Assembly: GCA_020718905.1 (NCBI GenBank)
Contig: DYRD01000014.1
Location: forward strand, 1-42,336
DNA length: 42,336 nt
Source of the DNA: Syntrophus aciditrophicus
GTDB lineage: Bacteria > Desulfobacterota > Syntrophia > Syntrophales > UBA8958
Reading direction: 5' to 3'
Shown one piece after another: positions 29,570 through 38,023 of the stretch. Position 1 is the stretch's first letter. The number at the start of each line of letters is the position of its first letter. The notes beneath the pieces were generated by a model. It saw only the letters and a program-made list of their open reading frames with translations. It had not been told where the DNA came from and made no database searches. The position numbers and the translations under genes were made by a program.

Positions 29570-29596
29570 TTTATAATAGACTAGCGGGTTTGTCAA
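29570..29596 (-). promoter_or_regulatory. Sigma70-type promoter for hom-apgM
   Basis: On the minus strand TTGACA (29596-29591) is followed 15 bases later by TATAAA (29575-29570), or 17 bases later by TAAACA. It lies about 35 bases before the hom start, and the divergent purM transcript begins on the other side. Confidence 0.5.
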
Positions 29597-29721
29597 AATA
29601 AATTGCCCGTTATAGGGAATAATTGACTTTCCCGAGGGATTGAGTTAAAGGGGCAGTGCTGCCACGGGAGCAAATCTTCCTAATCCAATATTATCTAGTA
29701 GCCGCTATAAGGATAAAAGTA

Positions 29722-30765
29722 ATGACTGCATCATATCAACAGGCCGGTGTGAATATTGATCAGGCCAATCTATTTGTGAAAAGAATCAAGCCCCTTGTTA
29801 AAAAGACGGCCAGGAAGGAAGTTATGAGCGGCATTGGCGGCTTTGGCGGGCTTTTCCATCTCGATTTAAAAAGAAATCCCGACCCTGTGCTCGTATCCTC
29901 CACAGACGGGGTGGGAACCAAGCTTAAAATCGCTCAGATACTCAAGCGCCACGATACGATCGGCATCGATCTCGTGGCAATGTGTGTCAATGACGTTATC
30001 GTTCAAGGTGCGGAACCACTTTTTTTTCTCGACTACTTAGCAACGGGAAAAATCCGCATGGGAACAAGTATCGCCATCGTCACCGGCATTGTCAAGGGAT
30101 GTCTTGATGCGGGCTGTGCCTTGATCGGCGGCGAAACGGCGGAGATGCCGGGTTTTTATAATGACGGCGAATACGATCTGGCCGGTTTTTCCGTCGGCGT
30201 GGTAAATGCGGATCGCATGATCGACGGTTCGGAGATCCGCGTTGGCGACCGGATCATCGGTATCGCCTCCAATGGACTGCACAGCAACGGCTACTCTCTG
30301 GTCCGAAAGATAGTTTTCGAGATCGCCAGTCTCGACCCCCAGGCCCACCCCGCCGGTCTCGAATGTACCATTGGCGAGGAAATGTTGAAGCCGACCCGCA
30401 TCTACGTCAAACCTCTGCTCAATATTATTAAATATTTTCATATCAAGGGGCTCGTTCATATTACGGGTGGTGGTTTTCTTGATAACATTCCCCGCATTGT
30501 GCCCCTTCCCTGCAAGGCCGTAATTTATAGGGACAGTTGGCCTATCCTTCCCATCTTTACCCTTCTTAAGGAGTTGGGTAATGTGGAAGAAATCGAGCTG
30601 TTGCGGGTGTTCAATATGGGTGTGGGCATGATGATGATTGTCTCTGAGAAGGATGTTATCGAAATTATGGATAGACTTGTAAAACTCGGAGAAAAGCCTT
30701 ATTGTATCGGTCATATTGAAAAACGTGATCCTGAGGAATCCCCCGTAATATTTTCAGTGCCATGA
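29722..30765 (+). CDS. purM: Phosphoribosylformylglycinamidine cyclo-ligase
   Basis: The 347-residue enzyme is full length from ATG 29722, preceded by AAGG at 29709-29712; the frame is open further upstream but without homology. It converts FGAM to AIR with ATP in purine synthesis. Family motifs are visible: SYQQAGVNIDQANLFVKRIK, STDGVGTKLKIA, CVNDVIVQGAEPLFFLDYLA, GGETAEMPGFY and HITGGGFLDNIPRI. No lesion is present. The purN start overlaps the stop codon (ATGA), giving a purMN operon. Confidence 0.96.
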   Translation: MTASYQQAGVNIDQANLFVKRIKPLVKKTARKEVMSGIGGFGGLFHLDLKRNPDPVLVSSTDGVGTKLKIAQILKRHDTIGIDLVAMCVNDVIVQGAEPLFFLDYLATGKIRMGTSIAIVTGIVKGCLDAGCALIGGETAEMPGFYNDGEYDLAGFSVGVVNADRMIDGSEIRVGDRIIGIASNGLHSNGYSLVRKIVFEIASLDPQAHPAGLECTIGEEMLKPTRIYVKPLLNIIKYFHIKGLVHITGGGFLDNIPRIVPLPCKAVIYRDSWPILPIFTLLKELGNVEEIELLRVFNMGVGMMMIVSEKDVIEIMDRLVKLGEKPYCIGHIEKRDPEESPVIFSVP

Positions 30766-31427
30766 AGACAAGGCTCCCCATAGGTATCCTCGTCTCCGGC
30801 AGCGGCTCCAACCTCCAGGCAATCATCGACCATATCGAAGAGGGAAAACTCGACGCCGTCATAAAAGTTGTCATCAGCGACAACCCGCAGGCTTTTGCCT
30901 TGGAGAGATGCCGGCGCCACAACATTCCCTATGTAATCATCAACCATAAAGATTATCCGCTGCGGGATGACTTTGATCAGCAACTGATTTACGAACTGCA
31001 ATCCCGGGGCGTCGAACTGGTGATTATGGCGGGTTTTATGAGGATTTTGACCGCCCGTTTTTTGTCATCCTTTCCCATGCGGATCATGAATATTCATCCC
31101 GCCCTCCTCCCGGCGTTTCCCGGTTTGCATGTGCAAAGGCAGGCCGTTGAGTACGGTGTTCGCTTTTCCGGCTGCACGGTTCATTTCGCCGATGACGGCG
31201 TGGATACGGGGCCCATTGTCATTCAGTCGGTGGTTCCCGTTTATGAAGACGACAACGAAGGGATGCTGGCTCAACGTATCCTGAAGGAGGAACACAAAAT
31301 TTACCCTCAAGCTATTCAATGGTTCGCCGAGGGCAGGCTGGAGGTAAAAGGGCGGAAAGTTCATCTCCGAGCGGCAAAAGAATTGCACGTTACTCCTCAA
31401 CATAACCCGTCCCTGGTGATAAGATAA
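30762..31427 (+). CDS. purN: Phosphoribosylglycinamide formyltransferase
   Basis: The 221-residue enzyme transfers a formyl group from 10-formyl-tetrahydrofolate to GAR in purine synthesis. It has the phosphate loop GILVSGSGSNLQAIID and the catalytic triad region RIMNIHPALLPAFPG (Asn, His), completed by the Asp in DGVDTGPIV. The start overlaps the purM stop by four bases, so translation is coupled. The C-terminal tail after KVHLRAAKELHV is slightly longer than the E. coli enzyme. Intact. Confidence 0.96.
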   Translation: MKTRLPIGILVSGSGSNLQAIIDHIEEGKLDAVIKVVISDNPQAFALERCRRHNIPYVIINHKDYPLRDDFDQQLIYELQSRGVELVIMAGFMRILTARFLSSFPMRIMNIHPALLPAFPGLHVQRQAVEYGVRFSGCTVHFADDGVDTGPIVIQSVVPVYEDDNEGMLAQRILKEEHKIYPQAIQWFAEGRLEVKGRKVHLRAAKELHVTPQHNPSLVIR

Positions 31428-31447
31428 CTCAGAGGAGGAATCGTCAT

Positions 31448-32630
31448 ATGGCGCCGAACAAACTTAATTTTGATATCCAGTCCCTGGCAGAGGCGACCAT
31501 CCCTTCGCTGATCACGCTCAGCTATTTTACCCCCGACACCAAACGCGTCCTATACGATCATGATTTGAAAAAAATTGCGGAATATTGCTGGGACGAAGGT
31601 ATGCCTGCCGCCATCGAAGTGGCGGGACCAAGGGAATTGATCTATTATGACCCGCCGAAAACAAAAGCGGCAATTGTGACCTGCGGCGGTCTGTGTCCGG
31701 GAATAAACGATGTGATCAGGGCCATCGTCATGGAACTTTATAATCGCTACGGAGTCAGCAATATCATCGGTATCAAGTATGGTTTCCAAGGGTTGATTCC
31801 GAGATACGGCCATGACGTGATTGATTTATCGCCGGAAATCGTCAAGGATATACATGCGGGGGGAGGTAGCATCCTTTCTTCATCCCGTGGAAAGCAGGAT
31901 ATCAAGGAAATGGTCACCGTCCTCAAGAGAATGAATGTGGACATTTTCTTCTGCATCGGTGGTGATGGCACCATGCGGGCCACGGAACTCATTACGGAAG
32001 AAATATCGAAGAGAAAACTTGATATCAGCGTGATCGGCGTTCCTAAAACCATCGACGACGACTTGAACCTCGTGGACAAGACCTTCGGTTTTGACACCGC
32101 CATTTCCGCGGCGGTTCATGCCATTGAGTGTGCCCATGTGGAGGCGAAAGGGGCGCCCATGGGCATCGGTCTGGTCAAGTTGATGGGCAGACAATCCGGG
32201 CATATTGCCGTCCACGCCGCTCTGGCCCAGAATGACGCCAATTTTGTCCTGATTCCGGACGTATCTTTCGATCTGTACGGAGAAAAAGGCTTCCTTAAGG
32301 CTTTGGAGACGCGCCTGCGCAAACGTAAACACTGTGTGATCCTCGCTGCGGAAGGGGCGGGTCAGGAGTTTTTCCGTCCCGTAGAAGGGGAAATCGATAC
32401 GGATGCCTCGGGAAACATTAGACTTCGCGGACATAGGCGTATATCTGAAGGAAATCATCGTACACGCCGGCATGGCCGGCAAAACGGGTATGCTGGTCGG
32501 TCGTTTCCGGGGCGAATATGTCCATCTTCCCCTGCATGCGGTCCAGTCAGGCAAGCAGGTCGATCCGTCAGGAAATATCTGGATGCGGGTCATCGAATCC
32601 ACGGGCCAGCCGATATCCATGAAAAATTAA
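31448..32630 (+). pseudogene. 6-phosphofructokinase family, broken near the 3' end
   Basis: ATG 31448 follows GAGGAGG. The N-terminal three quarters are well preserved: TCGGLCPGINDVIRAIV, FFCIGGDGTMRATELI, GVPKTIDDDLNLVDKTFGFD and GLVKLMGRQSGHIAVHAALA, the pattern of the long TP0108-type PFK group. At 32429-32430 one extra G shifts frame inside SGNIRLR-DIGVYLKEII. About 50 codons that should follow (IDPSYIIRS-type substrate loop) are absent before VHAGMAGKTGMLVGR, and the proper C-terminus ends at 32630. The observed frame instead runs on with unrelated sequence to 32638. A dead or strongly altered phosphofructokinase is expected. ATP or pyrophosphate as donor cannot be settled. Confidence 0.8.
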
Positions 32631-32754
32631 TGAATTAGACGGGGATGAAACGAAAAGCGGTATCCGGTATTTTTTCAAAGCCGTCATAAATTGCTTGCAT
32701 ATTTCCATCTTTTATTGTACCAACCACGGTACTACGATTTTAGGAGTAAGGGAT

Positions 32755-32952
32755 ATGTCCAGAATGTGCGAAGTTTGCGGGAAAAAACCGGTTGTCGGAA
32801 ATAATGTCAGCCATGCCAAAAACAAGACCAAAAGAGTCTGGCGCCCCAACTTGCAGAAGATTCGTGCTATCGACGAGAAAAGCGGCGCCGTAAAGAGAGT
32901 GAAGATTTGTACGCGTTGTCTCCGCTCCGGATCCGTGCGCAAGGCCGTTTAA
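32755..32952 (+). CDS. rpmB: 50S ribosomal protein L28
   Basis: The 65-residue protein starts [20 protein letters not shown] at ATG 32755 behind AGGAG (32742-32746) and ends [14 protein letters not shown]. The two CxxC pairs (Cys5/Cys8 and the CTRC near the C-terminus) identify the zinc-binding form of L28, as opposed to the C-minus form. The upstream extension of the open frame lacks homology. It lies directly against the convergent hypothetical gene, whose stop begins at the next base. Confidence 0.95.
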   Translation: MSRMCEVCGKKPVVGNNVSHAKNKTKRVWRPNLQKIRAIDEKSGAVKRVKICTRCLRSGSVRKAV

Positions 32953-33750
32953 TTATAAATCAGGATTAAACCCGGCCCTCCGAATCGCCGTGAGGGTCGG
33001 TGCTAAAAAATCTCCGTAATCCTTCACCAATTCCATTCCCATGTTCATGACGTCGGTAAGTCCGGAGATGGCCTGCCCGTCATCCCGGGGAATGCCATAC
33101 TTGTTCGCAAAAAGCTGGATTCGCCCCTCAAGGGACATAAAACGTCTGATCCGATTGAGAGTGTGTACCGCCGCTCCTTCCTTTAATGCCTCTGCGATGG
33201 TCTTTACGGGCACTCCGTACAACCAGGCGATGTTTTCACTGAATTCGGCGAATTTTTCTAAAGCGGTGAAACTCATGGCTTCGCTGAGGAGGGTGAGAAG
33301 TTTATCGCTCTCGGCAAGCTGCCCCTGATGGAGGGCGAGATCAAAAGTCATCTCGATTATCATGTGAGACCTGTAGGCGGCATGGGCATACGGAATCGGT
33401 TTCCCCATATTTTCATAGATATCAAGCAGGGGTTGTACGAGGGGCTTTCCCTTAAGATAGGTATAGCCGTTGGAATTGGGATTAAATTCAATGACGGGTT
33501 GCCTTGTAATCGCTCCATGATGAGAGATATCATCAACCATCAAGTGAAAATGGACAAAGGCGTTTTTACGGTATTCGGCCGGCAGTAGGCGGTACCGGGG
33601 GATACCGTGGGTGGCCTCGGCAGTTATGTCCTTATGAATCGGCAGCAGATCCGGACAGAGATTGTATATCAGGAGATCGGGATTCTTCATGATAAATTCT
33701 TCTCCGCGGGGATAGTTCATGAGGAGCCAGGTGTGAGTCATCATCAGCAT
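32953..33750 (-). CDS. Conserved hypothetical protein with a His/Asp-rich, possibly metal-binding core
   Basis: I do not recognise a named family for this 265-residue protein. The N-terminal half carries a series of potential metal ligands: His6 (MTHTWLL), Asp34 (NLCPD), His39, His48, the cluster VHFHLMVDDISHHG (His67, His69, Asp73/74, His77/78), then YAHAAYRSHMI (His123, His129) and Asp137. The spacing recalls zinc-dependent phospholipase C-like hydrolases or acyl-carrier-protein phosphodiesterases of the HD superfamily, but neither is certain. The C-terminal half is helical without motif. There is no signal peptide. Start ATG 33750 overlaps the end of the DUF4911-like gene by seven bases, so they are co-translated. 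Confidence 0.6.
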   Translation of the reverse strand: MLMMTHTWLLMNYPRGEEFIMKNPDLLIYNLCPDLLPIHKDITAEATHGIPRYRLLPAEYRKNAFVHFHLMVDDISHHGAITRQPVIEFNPNSNGYTYLKGKPLVQPLLDIYENMGKPIPYAHAAYRSHMIIEMTFDLALHQGQLAESDKLLTLLSEAMSFTALEKFAEFSENIAWLYGVPVKTIAEALKEGAAVHTLNRIRRFMSLEGRIQLFANKYGIPRDDGQAISGLTDVMNMGMELVKDYGDFLAPTLTAIRRAGFNPDL

Positions 33751-33986
33751 GGGGGAAGATCCCTCAGGGTATTATTTTTGCCTTCAATAATCAGAAAATC
33801 AACAGCATTTTTCAGCTCATCCAGGATTATTTGCATATCTTCTTGAAAATCCGGCAGGACCATTATCCGGACGATGGCGATATGGGGATCCATGGTGGTG
33901 ATGGCCCCTATCCTTTCGTACCCTTCCAAAAAAAATTGCAGCTTCACGAGATCTTTTCTTGATAACTGCAAATCGATTGTCTTCAC
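33744..33986 (-). CDS. DUF4911-like small conserved protein
   Basis: The 80-residue product MKTIDLQLSRKDLVKLQFFL followed by YERIGAITTMDPHIAIVRIM resembles DUF4911, a small domain of unknown function known mostly from Deltaproteobacteria and Firmicutes. It forms a two-gene unit with the following metal-binding-like protein, which starts inside its last codons. Sequence is compact, without membrane helix or catalytic motif. Function is unknown. It is divergent from recJ. Confidence 0.6.
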   Translation of the reverse strand: MKTIDLQLSRKDLVKLQFFLEGYERIGAITTMDPHIAIVRIMVLPDFQEDMQIILDELKNAVDFLIIEGKNNTLRDLPPC

Positions 33987-34096
33987 AAGAGTATTTATGA
34001 CAGCCCGAGGGAAGGTGTCAATGAAAATCGAATTTCCTGCTTGACATTATTATCACCGATATGACTAAGATACTCCTATAAAATACAAGAAGAAAT

Positions 34097-35848
34097 GTGG
34101 AAAAATTGAAAAATACCGACGCTCTGCCTGTTACCCAGTGGCGGTTCTCCTTACAACAAGAAGACATAACCGAGCAATTAGCTAATGAGTTTGGTATTTT
34201 GCCCATTATGTCAAAGATTCTGATGAGCAGGAATATCGTCAATCTCATCGACGCAAAAAAATACCTTTTCCCCTCCCTGAACGATCTTCACAATCCTTTT
34301 CTTATGAAAGATATGGATAAGGCTGTTCACCGTGTGATTCAGGCGATTCAGCGTAAAGAGAAAATTGTATTATTCGGTGATTACGATGCTGACGGTATAA
34401 CTTCCATTGCCGTCATGCTTAAATTTCTTTGCTGGCTGCTTCCGGAAACCGATTTCTATATCCCTGATCGCATCGAAGAAGGCTACGGACTTAATCGCGG
34501 CGCCATCGATCTCTTGAAAAGACGATCCGTTGATCTGATTATTACCGTTGATTGCGGCGTTTCAGATCTGGAATGCGTAGCTTATGCAGCAACTTTAGGA
34601 ATCGATACGATTATTCTTGATCATCACGAAGTACCGGAAATCCTCCCTCCTGCCATCGCCGTCATCAACCCTCATCGTCCCGACTGTCCCTTTCCCTTTA
34701 AACATCTTGCCGGCGTGGGAATAGCCTTTAATTTCCTGATCAGTCTGCGAGGAAAACTTCGTCAGGAAGGCTTCTGGAACAACAGGGTATATCCCAATTT
34801 GAGGGAATATCTGGATCTTGTCGCTCTCGGTACAATCGGGGATATTTCTCCCCTTATTGATGAGAACCGGATCTTTACTAAAATCGGCCTCGACTTGATA
34901 ACAGAGGACAAACGCGTCGGTCTCAAAGCTTTGAAGGAAATCTGTGGTATCGAAACTCAGGTCATTGACACCAATAAGGCATCCTTTTGCCTCATCCCCC
35001 GCATTAATGCGGCCGGTCGGGTTGGGTCGCCGACAGAGGCGGTGAAGCTCCTTCTAAGCGATGATCTAGCCGAGGCGCGGGATCTTGCGAGAGTACTGGA
35101 CGGCTATAACCGCAAACGCCAAACCATTGAAAAAAACATCCTGACCGAAATCTTGGCAGAGATCGCGAAAACCGTCGATCCGTACCTGAAATCATCCCTC
35201 GTCTTCGCCTCCCCGAACTGGCATCCCGGGGTCATCGGCATTGTTGCGGCTCGCCTCGTGGATCGTTTTTACCGTCCGGCTATTCTCATCAGCATCAGAA
35301 ACGGCATCGGCAAGGGCGCAGGGCGCAGCATTGCCGACGTTAATATTTACCAAGGGCTGAAAAAATGCGATGCTCTTCTTTTGTCATACGGGGGACATCA
35401 ATATGCCGCCGGCATTTCCATTCGCGAGGAAGATATCGAGGAATTCAAGCACCTCCTGGAAGTAGTGATCAGCGACAATATTCTACCTGTAAACATGATC
35501 TCGCAGACAACCATCGACGCCCAATGTCAGCTCCCTGACGTCAACCAAGATCTCCTCACCCAAATAGGGATGATTGCTCCCTTTGGCCGCCGCAATCCGG
35601 AACCCGTCCTCTGCGTCCGTAACGTCAATGTCACGGCGTCAAACATCGTTGGCAATAACCATCTGCGGTTGCGATTGAACGGCGGCGGGGTATCCTGCAA
35701 CGGCACCTGGTTCAGCAAGGGTCATTTTATTAAGCAATTAACCTCCGGAACCACATCGGACATCGCCTTCACGCCTCAGTTCAATTACTGGAACGGCGTC
35801 AACGAGATACAACTTAAAATGAAAGACATGTCCGTTCCTTCAGTCTGA
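34097..35848 (+). CDS. recJ: Single-stranded-DNA-specific exonuclease RecJ
   Basis: The 583-residue nuclease degrades single-stranded DNA 5' to 3' in recombination and mismatch repair. The DHH domain has FGDYDADGITSI (residues 93-104) and the ILDHHE motif, and the DHHA1 domain has GIGKGAGRSIADVN. An OB-fold follows at the C-terminus (AQCQLPDVNQDLLTQIGMIA, GRRNPEPVL). The GTG start at 34097 is preceded by AGAAGAAAT. No lesion was found, which matters because the surrounding region is rich in small indels and a defect in recombination or repair would be one explanation. Confidence 0.94.
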   Translation: MEKLKNTDALPVTQWRFSLQQEDITEQLANEFGILPIMSKILMSRNIVNLIDAKKYLFPSLNDLHNPFLMKDMDKAVHRVIQAIQRKEKIVLFGDYDADGITSIAVMLKFLCWLLPETDFYIPDRIEEGYGLNRGAIDLLKRRSVDLIITVDCGVSDLECVAYAATLGIDTIILDHHEVPEILPPAIAVINPHRPDCPFPFKHLAGVGIAFNFLISLRGKLRQEGFWNNRVYPNLREYLDLVALGTIGDISPLIDENRIFTKIGLDLITEDKRVGLKALKEICGIETQVIDTNKASFCLIPRINAAGRVGSPTEAVKLLLSDDLAEARDLARVLDGYNRKRQTIEKNILTEILAEIAKTVDPYLKSSLVFASPNWHPGVIGIVAARLVDRFYRPAILISIRNGIGKGAGRSIADVNIYQGLKKCDALLLSYGGHQYAAGISIREEDIEEFKHLLEVVISDNILPVNMISQTTIDAQCQLPDVNQDLLTQIGMIAPFGRRNPEPVLCVRNVNVTASNIVGNNHLRLRLNGGGVSCNGTWFSKGHFIKQLTSGTTSDIAFTPQFNYWNGVNEIQLKMKDMSVPSV

Positions 35849-35923
35849 AAAAATTACTCCCGTTAGTCCGTTATAAATCTCAAGATGAAGCCAACGAGGA
35901 TGGCGCCTTGCTTCAGAACGTAA

Positions 35924-37068
35924 TCACAGCCAGCGTTTCCGTCTGCGGTATGATTTCACGTCCCGATATGCCCGCATGTCTCCCGAGGCGGCCATACCAA
36001 GATAAAACTCCTTGATATCCGGATTTTCCACCAACTCTTCCGCTCTGCCCTCCATGACGATTTTTCCGTTCTCCATGACATAGCCGTGTTGGCGTTCTGT
36101 TCAACCAGAACGATCGTCGCTCCCTGTTCGGCGTTGATTTTTTTTATAATACCGAAGAGCTCCCGCACAATAAGGAGGAGGGGGGGGGCGAGGCCAAGGG
36201 ATGGTTCGTCAAGAAGGAGGAGTTCGGGCCTCTGGCCATGAGGGCCCGACCAATGACGAGCATCTGCAGCTCTCCGCCGCTGCAGTAGCCGGCCCTGGCC
36301 CGACGACGGGCGCGGAAAATAGTTATAGACCATATATCGCCCCGGACATGTTGCCCATGCCGCCGATAAGGAACTGATCGCAAAGGCGAGGAGTTTGTAG
36401 GGAAAAATGGGAATGCCCATCCCCTCGGCGGCCCGGTCGTTGTCCCTGATGGCCACGAAAGCCCGTCCATATTTTGTGCGCATAAGATTGATGGCCAACC
36501 AAAGCATCAGCAGCAGGGCAATGAAAATCACATAAAAGAAGGAAACGTCGCCGCTTATCGCTAGCCCGAAAACATTTGCCTTGGGCAGGGTGATGCCCAT
36601 GGTGCCCTGGGTCACATCTTCCCAGTGGACCAGGACATATTCAATGATGAATTGACCGGCCAGGGTGGCAATCGTCAGATAGAGCCCCTTTAATCTGCTG
36701 GAAGGAAGTCCGAAGATCAGTCCTACCAAGGCGGTGATAAGTCCGGCGGCAGGGACGCTGAGAAGAAAAGGAACATCCCCGCGGGTGGCGAGGAAGGCGG
36801 CGCCATAAGCGCCGACGCCAAAGAATGCTCCGTGGCCCAAGGAAATCTGCCCGGTGTAACCGATGAGGATGTTCAGCCCGATGGCGGCGATACCGATAGA
36901 ATTGAGGATGTATAAAAAATATTGACTGCTGACAAAAGGAGCCAGACCGAAAAGGAGGATCAGACCTGCCGCGGCAAAAAAACGGCCATAATCGGTTTAA
37001 TAGACCTTCAACTGATCGGCATAGTTTTCATGATAGTTGGCGCAGGGATGGAAAACCATTTTTTTCAT
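35924..37068 (-). pseudogene. Fused remnants of branched-chain amino-acid ABC permease LivM and ATPase LivF
   Basis: ATG 37068 starts MKKMVFHPCANYHENYADQL, but codon 24 is TAA (36999-36997) where relatives have Gln. The frame then continues through [40 protein letters not shown] and several helices to KLLAFAISS. From there LivM is shortened and shifted ([14 protein letters not shown] in another frame) and runs straight into LivF sequence. The LivF part has [56 protein letters not shown] and finally [20 protein letters not shown], in alternating frames, ending at 35924. The end of LivM and the Walker A region of LivF are gone. No transporter can be made from this. Confidence 0.82.
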
Positions 37069-37069
37069 A

Positions 37070-37922
37070 TCAGACCCTTTCAATCTCCACCTGGCCGAAG
37101 AGGCCGTAAGGCTTCACCATCAAAATAAACACGAGGACCATATAGGGCACCACGTCCCGCAGGGACGGCGATATATATCCGCCGGTAAGAGTTTCTAATA
37201 GGCCGATAATGAGCCCGCCGACAATGGCGCCGCCGATGCTGTCGAGGCCTCCGAGAATGACCACGGTAAAGACCTTGAGCCCGATGGCGCTGAGATCATG
37301 AACATTGACTCCGTTAATGATACCGAGGATGATACCGCTCATGCCGGCAACTAACGCGGCGATTGCCCAGGAGAGAGCAAATACCTGCTTGACATTGACC
37401 CCTAGGGAGAGGGCGGCCCGTTGATTATCGGCGACGGACCGCATATAAATGCCTTGGGATGAAAATTTAAAGAAAAGTCCGAAGAGGGTGAGAAAGGTCG
37501 TTCCGATCACCAGCGCCAGCGTATAAACGGGCTGCACCGCTACGGTTCCCCAGGTAAGGTTCAACCAGGATGGCAGAAAATCGGGAAAAGTATGGAGATT
37601 ACCTCCCCAGATCAACAATATCAGCCCTTTGAACATTGCCGCGAGACCTACGGTAAGCATGATGACGAAGATCAGGGGCTCACCGATCAAGGGCCGTAAC
37701 GTAAAAAGAGACGTTCCACAAAGAATCCGAGGGAAAAGCATGCCGCTATCGTCAACAGGAAGGCAGCGTAAACGGGCAGTTCCGCCCAGGTTACGAGGAC
37801 GAGGAAGATGTACGCTCCCGTCGCCAGCAGTTCTCCATGAGCAAAATTGAGCACACTCGATGATTTGAAGATCATGACAAAACCCATGGCGGATATTCCG
37901 TCAGTTGTATGAAAAAATCCAT
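37070..37922 (-). pseudogene. livH: Branched-chain amino-acid ABC transporter permease LivH, broken
   Basis: The likely start is ATG 37922 (MDFFIQLT). A deletion of about 10 codons plus a shift leads to GISAMGFVMIFKSSSVLNFA and HGELLATGAYIFLVLV, the LivH N-terminal region. At 37695-37704 the pentamer CGTAA is exactly duplicated (TTACG on the coding strand), adding five bases and shifting frame inside RLFLR-PLIGEPLI. The rest is well preserved to the stop: MLTVGLAAMFKGLILLIWGG, GVNVKQVFALSWAIAALVAG and VILGGLDSIGGAIVGGL. The protein would have formed half of the membrane channel of a branched-chain amino-acid/amide importer. Confidence 0.85.
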
Positions 37923-37935
37923 GGTTCTTCTTTCA

Positions 37936-37972
37936 TCCCCCTCCCCTCAAACCCCTCCCGCAAGGGGAGAGG
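37936..37972. repeat. GC-rich palindromic repeat of the CCCTC...GGGGAGAG type
   Basis: The stretch contains CCCCTCCCCTCAAACCCCTC followed by CCGCAAGGGGAGAGG; CTCCC (37955-37959) pairs with GGGAG (37965-37969). Sequences of this kind recur as dispersed intergenic repeats in many bacterial genomes. Only one copy is visible here, between livH and the acyl-CoA ligase gene. Confidence 0.4.
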
Positions 37973-38023
37973 AAATTTCTGCCATATATCCATCAGGCGC
38001 TTCATGGGGATGGGTATATGTTA

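Noticed and set aside
32970-32996. Terminator between rpmB and the convergent hypothetical gene
   Set aside because: A 9-bp stem with one mismatch exists inside the 3' end of the hypothetical gene but no T run follows on either strand.
36170-36190. G9-like run as a regulatory quadruplex
   Set aside because: It lies in LivF remnant coding sequence (codons for Ala-Pro-Pro-Leu-Leu) and lacks four separate G tracts.
35956-36840. Natural permease-ATPase fusion protein
   Set aside because: The LivM part lacks its C-terminal end, the LivF part lacks Walker A, and correct sequence lies in alternating frames, which is the mark of deletions rather than domain fusion.
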